A DNA stretch of 36,777 nt from Treponema sp. (GTDB lineage: Bacteria > Spirochaetota > Spirochaetia > Treponematales > Breznakiellaceae): NCBI GenBank assembly GCA_031276965.1, contig JAISMC010000001.1, forward strand, positions 1 through 36,777, given 5' to 3'. The translations under genes and the position numbers were made by a program. Below are positions 24,425 through 31,433 of this stretch, one piece after another. Each line of letters begins with the position of its first letter. Position 1 is the first letter of the stretch. The notes under the pieces are model-generated. The model was not told the DNA's origin, ran no database searches, and saw nothing but the letters and a program-made list of their open reading frames with translations.

Positions 24425-26238
24425 GGAACGGCGCCGCGGGCTGTGCAGTCCCCGAAGAAAAATGCCGGCGGCATCCGTGCCGGCGGCGTTTTTTTCCGGC
24501 GCTGCTTACGCTGCTCCTCCTGCTGGGTTCCTGCAGCTATGAGCCGGCGTTTTCTCTGGCCGGATTCGGTCCCGGCGCGGTTCTGTCGGCCCGGTCAAAG
24601 GAGGCCGCCGGGGGACTGATCTCCTTTTCCAAACCCCGCAGGCTTGAATATGCCCTCAAGGGAGCGGCGCCGCCGCCGGACCTTTCCCTTCAATTGGAAT
24701 ATGCCCTGCGTTTTGAGGGGCCGGAGCTTTCCGCTGAGGATCAGCTTGTTCTTCGGCGGGAATTTGCCTCCCAGTACCGGTTGATCTGTACCCTGGGGGC
24801 CGTTTCCTGGATCCTGCCCCAGAATCTTTCGTTCCTGGAGGTAGATTCCTTTCCCGGCCTCATCCGCTACGCCCTGCCCCTGCGGGAAACGCCGGAACGG
24901 ATAACCCTCTTATTGGAGCGGAACCGGGATCAAGAAGGACCGGCGCCGCCGGGAAATCTGATCCTTGAAATCCGCTCCTTTAGTCTGGTTCCCCGCTGGT
25001 TTGGATACGGGCGGGATCCGCTTTCCTCCGGCGATTCCGGCCCGCTTTTGGCGAGCCCCTTTGTCTTTCGGGACGGTCCCGCTCTGGTAATTGATCCCCC
25101 CGGGGAGTACCGCATAGCCGGAGCGAGGGAAATAGCCGTGGACGGCCTGGAGGGAAGGGCTTTGCTGGATGCGGGGAAAAGCCGCTATGAGTACCAGATC
25201 CCCCCGGGCCAGCCTCCTGGGGGTTTTGTCATTCCTCCGGGGGCGGTTTCCACCAGCCCCTATCCGCTGGTTCTCGCCGATTGGCGGGGCGCATTCCTCA
25301 GAATTTCCCATACGGAACCTCCGGCCTTTCCCGAACCGGTCTCCGCTGACCCCGGCCTGATCATCGATTATCCCCAGCGCGCCTGGCGGGACAGCCGCTT
25401 CGAGATCTTCCGCTGGGACCGGTTTCCCCAGGTGCTGATCTTCGATACCGCCGATTATGCCCTGCAGGACCGTTTCTTTAAGCGGCTTGCCTTCTTTGTG
25501 GAGAAGACCGGTTTCCGGGGCCGCCTTGTGCCGGATACGGAGATAGCCGCCCTTCACGGCTGGAACGCCCACGATTACAGGGCGGAGGACCTGGCCCGCT
25601 TCTTCGAGGCTGCCAGGACGGCTGATTTTCCCCTGCTCCCGGAGGAACGGGAGCTGGAGCGAATGCTTCTGGACAACGGTATTATTCATAAAACCGGCGT
25701 TCCTGCCGGCGGCATGGATGCTGATGGTACGGACGCCAATGGCAGGGATGCCAATGGCATTGTTTCCGGAACAGGGGCGGTCATTTCCATATCAAGAGAA
25801 TCCAACGATTACCTCCGCGGCCTCTTTATGGCTCACGAAAGTTTTCACGGGCTCTTTTTCATTGACGAAGATTTCCGGGAATTCAGCCGCCGCCGCTGGG
25901 AGGCCCTTCCCCATACGGCAAGACGCTTCATCCGCTCCTATTTTGACTATTCCCAATACGACCTCGGGGACACGTATCTGATGGTAAACGAGTTGATGGC
26001 CTACTGCCTCCAGCAGTCTCCGGATCTGGCGGCGGAATATTTCGGCAAGACCCTGCCGGGCAGGCTTGAAAAAAGCTGGCGGCGGCAGTCTCTGCCTGCA
26101 AAGGATGAGGCCGCAGGAACCTGGCCGGAACTGGAGCGGGACTTTGCCCGGGAAGCGGCGGCCTTTTCCGCCTATGTGGATCAGCGCTGGGGGCTTTCAG
26201 GGGGACGGGTCCACCGTATTACCAGATCTTTGCGCTGA
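24421..26238 (+). CDS. Lipoprotein with putative zinc-metallopeptidase domain
   Basis: A long N-terminal region ends in the lipobox LLGSC with Cys38 as lipidated residue. Residues about 40-330 are beta-rich and unassigned. The C-terminal domain contains H472-E-S-F-H476, an HExxH zinc site, and NELMAY with E524 about 48 residues later, the spacing of gluzincin-like peptidases. A short Asp/Gly/Asn-rich repeat lies just before (about 433-450). The substrate is unknown; an envelope-facing peptidase is inferred. It overlaps the upstream gene by 4 bp and the convergent MBL-fold gene by 20 bp at the 3' end. Confidence 0.65.
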   Translation: MRNGAAGCAVPEEKCRRHPCRRRFFPALLTLLLLLGSCSYEPAFSLAGFGPGAVLSARSKEAAGGLISFSKPRRLEYALKGAAPPPDLSLQLEYALRFEGPELSAEDQLVLRREFASQYRLICTLGAVSWILPQNLSFLEVDSFPGLIRYALPLRETPERITLLLERNRDQEGPAPPGNLILEIRSFSLVPRWFGYGRDPLSSGDSGPLLASPFVFRDGPALVIDPPGEYRIAGAREIAVDGLEGRALLDAGKSRYEYQIPPGQPPGGFVIPPGAVSTSPYPLVLADWRGAFLRISHTEPPAFPEPVSADPGLIIDYPQRAWRDSRFEIFRWDRFPQVLIFDTADYALQDRFFKRLAFFVEKTGFRGRLVPDTEIAALHGWNAHDYRAEDLARFFEAARTADFPLLPEERELERMLLDNGIIHKTGVPAGGMDADGTDANGRDANGIVSGTGAVISISRESNDYLRGLFMAHESFHGLFFIDEDFREFSRRRWEALPHTARRFIRSYFDYSQYDLGDTYLMVNELMAYCLQQSPDLAAEYFGKTLPGRLEKSWRRQSLPAKDEAAGTWPELERDFAREAAAFSAYVDQRWGLSGGRVHRITRSLR

Positions 26239-26887
26239 ACACAGGGCGCTGGTTCCTGTTCTGATCATAGCACAGTATCCCCGCATTAAAGAGCCGTTCC
26301 GCCTCCAGGCAGGAGGGGGGGCCGTGGCCGGGGAGCACCACGATGTCTCCCTGTATGGAGAGGATCTTGCTTCTCAAGGCGGTCATCTGTACCGCCGCCC
26401 CGTAGGAACTGGCGGTACTCCCCACCAGGCCCGCGCTGAGAACGTCTCCGGTAAAAAGGAAATGCTCTATTCTGTAAACCGCGGAATCCGAAGAATGACC
26501 CGGTACGGAGATTACTTCAACACGGAAGGGTCCCAGATTGAGGACATCCCCGTCTTTTACTAAGCTGGTTTTGTGATCCAGGATGACATGATTTACTCCG
26601 TAGATATCCACGTCGTAGATCCGTTTGATGGTCCGCAGCCCGCGGACATGGCTGCGGTGATCATGGGTTACCAGTATCCCCCGGAGGGTATATTCATTCT
26701 GTTCAATGAAGTTGAGAATCTCCTCGTCCATGCAGCCGGGATCGATGATGATTGCGTCCCGCGCCATGTTCCGCAACGGAGGCGGCGTTTTCCGCTTTGA
26801 AGGCTCCTCTTCGCCGGAGGAAAAATCGCTTCCCAAAATATAGCAGTTACTGAAACCGGACAGGCAGTAATGAAAAAAAAGTTTCAT
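26219..26887 (-). CDS. Metallo-beta-lactamase-fold hydrolase with altered metal motif
   Basis: 222 residues of glyoxalase II-like MBL fold: DPG near 49, THDHRSH at 74-80, PGHSSDS, FTGD and LPGHGP in order. The canonical HxHxDH is H75-D-H77-R-S79-H80, so the Asp that normally binds the second metal is Ser; the other ligands remain. A polar insert of about 20 residues (22-42) precedes the first Asp strand. GGAGGA lies before the ATG. The enzyme may bind one metal or have an unusual activity. The 3' end overlaps the metallopeptidase gene. Confidence 0.8.
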   Translation of the reverse strand: MKLFFHYCLSGFSNCYILGSDFSSGEEEPSKRKTPPPLRNMARDAIIIDPGCMDEEILNFIEQNEYTLRGILVTHDHRSHVRGLRTIKRIYDVDIYGVNHVILDHKTSLVKDGDVLNLGPFRVEVISVPGHSSDSAVYRIEHFLFTGDVLSAGLVGSTASSYGAAVQMTALRSKILSIQGDIVVLPGHGPPSCLEAERLFNAGILCYDQNRNQRPVFSAKIW

Positions 26888-26923
26888 AATGATTCCTCCG
26901 CCGCGCCGCCGGCGATTTTCCGT

Positions 26924-27511
26924 TTAGAACTCCAGTTCAAATACCGCTTCCGCAGTATTGGAGGATTTGAAAGAAATGCCCTCCTGTTTGGTTTTTACAA
27001 AATAGGTTTTTTTGGTATTGCAGTCGATAAAGTCGGAGTATTCCATTTCCGCTCCGATGAAGCGGCTGTTGTATAAATTTGAGTCGTTAAAGGTGCTCTC
27101 GGATATGTGGGCGCCGCCAAAGTTAAGGTGCACGAGTTCGGAACCCTCAAAGGTACAGTTCCTGATTCCCGATCCCGCAAAGGACGTAAACTGAAGATCG
27201 CTGTGAGAAAAATCGCAGTTATTAAAGAAGGCAAAATCGAAGAAACACATTCTCATAGATGTCCGGGTAAAAAGGCACATGGAGAAGGAGGCCCCGTGGA
27301 AATTGCAGCCGTAGAAGCTGCGGCGGGAAAAATCAACGCTTTCAAAGTGGAGATCCGGTGCGCAGAGGTCTTTAATCACATCCTGGTCAAGGATATAGGC
27401 CGCTATCCGGGCCGTTTCTTTATTCCGGTTCGCGGCGTGCACGGCGCAGGTCTGGGAGCCGCTTAAGGCGGTCCGCCCGCAGCCGGCCGCACAGGGAATG
27501 ACGGTGAACAT
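26924..27511 (-). CDS. Pentapeptide-repeat protein with N-terminal zinc-finger-like motif
   Basis: From ATG 27511 the protein has 195 residues. C7, C11, C22 and H25 form a C-x3-C-x10-C-x2-H pattern, likely a small zinc site. From about 55 on, the A(D/N)Lxx-type periodicity is clear (SFYGCNFHGASF, DFSHSDLQFTSF, LVHLNFGGAHIS), giving a right-handed quadrilateral beta helix. Some members mimic DNA and act on gyrase, but most have unknown roles. TATTAT lies 6 nt before the ATG, so the mRNA is probably leaderless. Confidence 0.8.
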   Translation of the reverse strand: MFTVIPCAAGCGRTALSGSQTCAVHAANRNKETARIAAYILDQDVIKDLCAPDLHFESVDFSRRSFYGCNFHGASFSMCLFTRTSMRMCFFDFAFFNNCDFSHSDLQFTSFAGSGIRNCTFEGSELVHLNFGGAHISESTFNDSNLYNSRFIGAEMEYSDFIDCNTKKTYFVKTKQEGISFKSSNTAEAVFELEF

Positions 27512-27517
27512 GCTCTT

Positions 27518-27546
27518 ATAATAGGCTCCCCGGCGGGGCTTTGCAA
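27518..27546 (-). promoter_or_regulatory. Promoter of the pentapeptide-repeat gene, leaderless
   Basis: TTGCAA (27546-27541), 17-bp spacer, TATTAT (27523-27518), then 6 nt to the ATG at 27511. The expected transcription start is the A of the start codon. Confidence 0.55.
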
Positions 27547-27593
27547 GGTCCTGATTTGACGGCTTGACAAAAATGCGAATGTACGGCAATGTA

Positions 27594-27618
27594 CCCCGAT
27601 TGTCTATCGGGGCTTTTT
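27594..27618 (+). terminator. Intrinsic terminator without an upstream gene
   Basis: CCCCGAT-TGTCT-ATCGGGG followed by CTTTTT reads as a rho-independent terminator on the plus strand, but the only upstream gene on that strand is far away and the neighbouring gene runs the other way. It may end a small RNA or stop antisense transcripts. Confidence 0.55.
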
Positions 27619-27656
27619 CAGAATCTAACATTTTGAAAAAGTTTTAATTATAATTA

Positions 27657-27686
27657 ACATACCCGGGAACAAGTTCCTGGGCATGT
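27657..27686. repeat. 14-bp-arm inverted repeat upstream of the DksA-like gene
   Basis: ACATACCCGGGAAC and GTTCCTGGGCATGT are complementary except for two positions, separated by AA. Nearby sequence is AT-rich. No terminator T tract is present. The rest of the 300-bp gap holds the orphan terminator and two promoters. Confidence 0.4.
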
Positions 27687-27761
27687 TGTTTCTTTGGAGA
27701 ATAGTGGATTTTTAACAAAATCGACGTTTTTTGTTATTTTTAAGTGAAATTTATCCGGAAA

Positions 27762-27790
27762 TTGAAGTTTCCAGATAACTCTAGTATAAA
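27762..27790 (+). promoter_or_regulatory. Promoter of the DksA/TraR-type gene
   Basis: TTGAAG (27762-27767), 17-bp spacer, TATAAA (27785-27790). A GGAAATT/AGTTTCC inverted repeat covers the -35 box and could be a repressor site. Confidence 0.55.
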
Positions 27791-27812
27791 AAATAGCATA
27801 AGGGGGCTGGTT

Positions 27813-28169
27813 ATGGACCAAAAATTCCTTGGGCGCATGGAAAAATCCCTGGGCGATCTTAAGGCGGAGATTATCTCCAATTTAATCGCCAGCAGTGAGG
27901 ACTTTAAGGAAATTGTGGAGGGCATGGATCCCAAGGATCTGGCGGATATCGCATCCGATGACATTGACCGGAAGATGATAGAGGCCATCGGCGCTCAGGA
28001 TCTAAAAAGGCTTAAGCTGATTGAGTCCGCTTTGACCAGGATACAGCAGGGCAAATACGGTCTCTGCATGAAGTGCGGCAAGCGTATCCCCAAGGACCGT
28101 CTTGAGGCCATACCCTATGCCCTTATGTGTATCGAGTGCAAAACCGCGGAAGAAAGACGGAACCGGTAG
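27813..28169 (+). CDS. DksA/TraR-family zinc-finger protein
   Basis: 118 residues with a helical coiled-coil start and a C4 zinc finger, C85-x2-C88 and C106-x2-C109, in the family context GKYGLCMKCGKRIPKDRLEAI followed by PYALMCIEC. Members bind in the RNA polymerase secondary channel and adjust promoter response to ppGpp. The coiled-coil tip DxxDA motif of DksA is not clear (DPKDLADIASDD is nearby). AGGGGG precedes the ATG at 27813; an upstream in-frame start at 27744 lies before the promoter and is rejected. Confidence 0.85.
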   Translation: MDQKFLGRMEKSLGDLKAEIISNLIASSEDFKEIVEGMDPKDLADIASDDIDRKMIEAIGAQDLKRLKLIESALTRIQQGKYGLCMKCGKRIPKDRLEAIPYALMCIECKTAEERRNR

Positions 28170-28182
28170 CGCTTTTCCGGCT

Positions 28183-29070
28183 TTAGTCCTCCAGGTTTTC
28201 CGCGGTCCAGAGGGGCCGTCCGGCCCGCCGGCCTTCAAAGAAGACCGATGCGGAATAGCCCGCCGCAAGGAGGTTTTCCCGGGCCCGGTCATAGCGGCCC
28301 CCCAGCTCGGCGGCCCGGTGGGCATCGGCGCTGATGGTAACCGGTACGCCCTCCGCCGCCAGGAGCCGCAGCAGGGGCAGAGAAGGATAGGTATCGGGGG
28401 TTTTGTTCCGGTTGAGCCCCCCGGTGTTGATCTCCACCGTCAAACTCCTTCCGGCCCGCAGTTCCGATCCCAGCAGGGCCGCCGTTTTTTCAAGTTCCTC
28501 CCGGTAGGCCCCCCCTTCAAGAGAAAACCATGTCCCATCAGGGTTGTTCTTTTTTATCACATCCGCATGACCCAGGATGTCAAAACCCCCGGCCCGGATC
28601 ATTTCCCGGAGGGCCTCCCAATAGCTCCGCATCAGCCTTTCCCCGTCCCCCGCAAATTGTTCCCGGACCAGCTTTGCAAAGCCCTCCAGGGGACCATCTA
28701 TAGTAACCGGTTCCCCTTGGGGGGAGAGGATGTAGTGGACGGATCCGATGATGTAGTCCAGTCCCAGTTCCTGAAAGTCCCGGTCCGCAGGACTGACAAG
28801 CCCCCTGATATAGTCCGCCTCCAGTCCCAGAAAAACAGCAATCCTGTCTTTCCAGGCATGGCGGGCCCTGCGGACGGCGCTGCAGTACTCTTCCAGCCTG
28901 TCATCGGAGAGGTGCCAACCGGTGGTCATCCCCGTTTTTTTGGCAACCGGCGCATGGGAACTGAAGCCTATGGAAGCGAAACCCCGTTCCCAGGCGGCGC
29001 GGATCATGGTTTCAATATCGTCCTGGCCGTCGCAAAAATTGGTGTGGGTATGGAGACAGGATAAACGCAT
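28183..29070 (-). CDS. PHP-domain histidinol-phosphatase-type phosphoesterase
   Basis: A PHP-fold metal phosphoesterase of the HisK/histidinol-phosphate phosphatase type, about 295 residues. Metal motifs are HTHTNFCDG at the start, SSHAPV, GLEADY, IIGSVHYI, LGHADVIK and SADAHRA, all in family order. HisK removes phosphate from histidinol phosphate in histidine synthesis, but no his genes are nearby, so the substrate may differ. ATG at 29070 is preferred to TTG at 29076. No Shine-Dalgarno is seen. It converges on the DksA-like gene with a 13-bp gap. Confidence 0.85.
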   Translation of the reverse strand: MRLSCLHTHTNFCDGQDDIETMIRAAWERGFASIGFSSHAPVAKKTGMTTGWHLSDDRLEEYCSAVRRARHAWKDRIAVFLGLEADYIRGLVSPADRDFQELGLDYIIGSVHYILSPQGEPVTIDGPLEGFAKLVREQFAGDGERLMRSYWEALREMIRAGGFDILGHADVIKKNNPDGTWFSLEGGAYREELEKTAALLGSELRAGRSLTVEINTGGLNRNKTPDTYPSLPLLRLLAAEGVPVTISADAHRAAELGGRYDRARENLLAAGYSASVFFEGRRAGRPLWTAENLED

Positions 29071-29136
29071 GGTCAAAAGCCCGGATACGGTTTAAGGACG
29101 GCTTTGAAGCGGCAGCGGATTTTGTTAATAACGCTG

Positions 29137-29270
29137 TCTGGAAACCTCAGTTTCCGGACAAATTCCGCCGGAAAGACTGCAATTTCGCAGCCGTAAGGCG
29201 AAAAATGGCAAGGCTCGCAAACTGACCGAAAGCTGGCCGGCGGCCAGCCGGCCTGTCGAACAAGTCCAAG
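29137..29270 (+). repeat. Hairpin repeat, GAACAAGTCC family (long form)
   Basis: Starts with stem CTGGAAAC-CTCA-GTTTCCGG and GGACAAATTCCGCC, and ends with stem GGCCGGC-GGCCA-GCCGGCC plus TCGAACAAGTCCAAG. Same order of parts as the element at 811-918. It fills much of the 365-bp gap between the PHP gene and the DJ-1 gene; nothing else was seen there. Confidence 0.55.
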
Positions 29271-29435
29271 CATAAAAATGCAGTTCATGATCGCCCTCTT
29301 TCCGTTATTTTAGGGTAGGAAACGGAGAAGTTCAAGCTTATACTATTTGTATACGTGCCGGTTTGTTTTCCGGCGGGTACGGCTGAACGCCGCCCGGGCG
29401 GCCGGCCTTAGACTATCCTGTCAGGAGTTTGTTAT

Positions 29436-30020
29436 ATGCAAAAGAAGGTGTTATTGCTTTTAGCCGACGGATTTGAGGAGGTTGAAGCTTTGACCCCCGC
29501 AGATTATCTTCGCCGGGCCGGCATTGAGGTAACCCTGGTTTCGGTAGGCCCCAATCCGGCGGTAAGGGGAGCCCATGGCATTCAGGTAATGTCGGACGTA
29601 ACTTTTACCGAGCTCGCCGGTCTTGGCCAGGGCGGCGCCAAGGCCTGGGACGGCATTCTGCTCCCCGGCGGCATGCCGGGGGCGGCCAACATAGCCGCCT
29701 CCACCCCCGCCTGTACGCTGATACGGGAAATCGCCGCCGCCGGAAAGGTGGTGGCCGCCATCTGCGCCTCCCCGGCAGTGGTTTTGGCTCCCCTGGGGCT
29801 TCTGGAGGGCCGCCGTTTTACCTGTTTCCCCGGCACGGAAGATAAGGTCCGGGGCGGCCAGTGGTCCAAAGACAGGGTGGTGACAGATGGCAGCCTCATC
29901 ACCAGCCGGGCCGCAGGAACCGCCGGGGAATGGGCTGCGGCGATTGCCGCCAAATTCCTCAACGAGGGGGAGGCAAAGAAGCTGGCCCAGCAGGTACTCT
30001 TATTCGAAAGTCCGGGTTAA
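29436..30020 (+). CDS. DJ-1/PfpI (ThiJ/YajL) family protein
   Basis: A DJ-1 superfamily protein of the ThiJ/YajL group: MQKKVLLLLADGFEEVEALT with Glu14/15, ILLPGGMPGA, and the nucleophile-elbow ICASPA with Cys110. Members act as protein or nucleotide deglycases, chaperones or glyoxalases; the exact job is not clear. AGGAG precedes the ATG. The last six residues (LFESPG) and the stop codon lie inside a 115-bp dispersed repeat, so the native C-terminus has been replaced or extended by it. Confidence 0.88.
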   Translation: MQKKVLLLLADGFEEVEALTPADYLRRAGIEVTLVSVGPNPAVRGAHGIQVMSDVTFTELAGLGQGGAKAWDGILLPGGMPGAANIAASTPACTLIREIAAAGKVVAAICASPAVVLAPLGLLEGRRFTCFPGTEDKVRGGQWSKDRVVTDGSLITSRAAGTAGEWAAAIAAKFLNEGEAKKLAQQVLLFESPG

Positions 30021-30240
30021 TACTCCGTCGAACCTCTGGTTTGCGCTCTGCTCCGATGCAGGCAGCGCAGTGCTTACAAAAATTTGGCGTTAAAACAGAG
30101 CTTTTCCCAAAACGTGGTTAGTTTCGAGAAAAGCTTCCGAAAAAACGGTCAAAAGCCCGTTTTTTCATATAAATCCAAGGTAGCTTTCCCAAAAACTGAG
30201 GTTTTGGGAAAGCCTCAACAGATGGTTTTATAAATTTCCT
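30002..30240 (+). repeat. About 116-bp dispersed repeat, interrupted by a MITE (copy 1)
   Basis: From ATTCGAAAGTC to TTCCT this matches the element at 36659-36773 once the 119-bp MITE (30098-30216) and one AACA are removed, leaving 116 bp against 115. It bridges two convergent genes and contributes the stop codons of both the DJ-1 gene (+) and the PfkB gene (-). Confidence 0.8.
30098..30216 (+). mobile_element. 119-bp MITE, copy 2
   Basis: GAGCTTTTCCC ... GGGAAAGCCTC, flanked by AACA at 30094-30097 and 30217-30220. About 11 of 119 positions differ from copy 3. Removing it and one AACA restores the host repeat, which demonstrates insertion with duplication. Confidence 0.9.
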
Positions 30241-31313
30241 CCCGAACGAGCCTTTGTTTTGAATTGCGCATCGCTGAAGATACCGCGGGGTTCTGCACTG
30301 CGGAGGCTCATCTTCAGCTTCCTAAAGATCTCCCGGCTGATCTTCGTCCCCGCTGTACCCAGTACTGCCCCGGCGGTCCGGTTCCCCAGATCGGCGCATT
30401 CCTCCGCCGGTTTTCCCCGGAGCCAGGCTGCGAGAAAGGCCCCGCAGAAGGCGTCCCCGGCCCCGGCACTTTCCAGGGGCTGCGCCGGAACGGTAGGTTT
30501 TCGGCAGATCCTGCCTCCGGCATAGACCGCCGCTCCTTCCCGTCCCCGTTTTTCCACAATAACGGGAAAGGGTCCGCCGGAGGCAAGATCCCGCAGAAAA
30601 CCTTCTTGGTCTCCACCGCCGTTTAAGGCGCCACAGAAGGCCGCCGTTTCGTTCTCGTTCATAAAAAGGATGAGGCGGCTGTTCCGGCACCAGGCGGCAA
30701 GTTCCTCAGCCCTGGAACCGGCCAGGACTGCAGAACCCGCATCCAGGGCTATGGTTTTGCCGAAGCGCCGGGCCGTATCTATAATATGCCGGATCAGATC
30801 GTCCCGGTCCAAGAGATAACCGTCGGGGACTATTATCCGGGCATCCCGGACTGCCGCTTCGGGAATGTCTCCGGGGGAAAGGTCCAGCGCCGCCGAGGCA
30901 GATGCGGCAATACGGACGCCGCCCTCCGGACCGGTCCTCAGATAAAGACAGATTCCGGTTGGTTTGCCGGTCAGTTTTAGGCGGAGAACCACTCCGGCTT
31001 CTTCCAGATCCCGTTTGAAGATCCTGCCGAAGGGGTCTATCTTTTCCCGAAGGCCGCCCACCGATCCGGTAAAGGCGGCGCGTATTCCCAGCAAGGCGGC
31101 TGTCTTTGCCGCATTGGATGCGCCCCCGCCGGAACTGACGGTTGCGGCGGAACCTGCGAAGATCCCAAGGGCGCCTAGGATATGGTCCATCCGTTCCGGC
31201 GTTACATGCTGGACCGCTTCGGTAAGGCCCAGGCGTTTTAGCGTTTCCCCCTCCGCCCCGGCGAAGATGTCAACCATGGCGTTTCCGATACAGAGCAGCT
31301 CTATCCCGTCCAT
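30228..31313 (-). CDS. PfkB/ribokinase-family sugar or nucleoside kinase
   Basis: An ATP-dependent carbohydrate or nucleoside kinase of 361 residues. GNAMVD near the start, GGGASNAAKTAALLG (first PfkB signature) and SAGAGDAFCGAF with catalytic Asp about 287 (second signature) are all clear. The order resembles adenosine kinase and ribokinase; the substrate cannot be read from motifs. ATG at 31313 is preferred over TTG at 31319; no strong ribosome site is visible. The final residues GNL and the stop lie in the right end of the 116-bp repeat. ackA lies upstream on the same strand. Confidence 0.85.
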   Translation of the reverse strand: MDGIELLCIGNAMVDIFAGAEGETLKRLGLTEAVQHVTPERMDHILGALGIFAGSAATVSSGGGASNAAKTAALLGIRAAFTGSVGGLREKIDPFGRIFKRDLEEAGVVLRLKLTGKPTGICLYLRTGPEGGVRIAASASAALDLSPGDIPEAAVRDARIIVPDGYLLDRDDLIRHIIDTARRFGKTIALDAGSAVLAGSRAEELAAWCRNSRLILFMNENETAAFCGALNGGGDQEGFLRDLASGGPFPVIVEKRGREGAAVYAGGRICRKPTVPAQPLESAGAGDAFCGAFLAAWLRGKPAEECADLGNRTAGAVLGTAGTKISREIFRKLKMSLRSAEPRGIFSDAQFKTKARSGGNL

Positions 31314-31384
31314 AATCAATGTCTGTTAAGATCCCCGCAGATTTAAAGCCGCCATTTCAAAATTGGCTGTTTTGGAACGGCTGC

Positions 31385-31429
31385 ATTCGCAGTGGGGATT
31401 GATACCCAAGAACCCGCCCTTCGGCGGGG
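31385..31429 (-). repeat. GC-hairpin repeat with CCCCACTGCGAAT tail (copy 2)
   Basis: On the minus strand CCCGCC-GAAG-GGCGGG is followed after 13 nt by CCCCACTGCGAAT, matching the copy at 953-999. It begins right after the ackA stop codon and could also serve as its transcription end. Confidence 0.5.
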
Positions 31430-31433
31430 AGGT

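Noticed and set aside
27564-27592. TTGACA as promoter of a small RNA ending at the orphan terminator
   Set aside because: The hexamer at 17 bp is CAATGT, a poor -10, and the RNA would start in the terminator stem.
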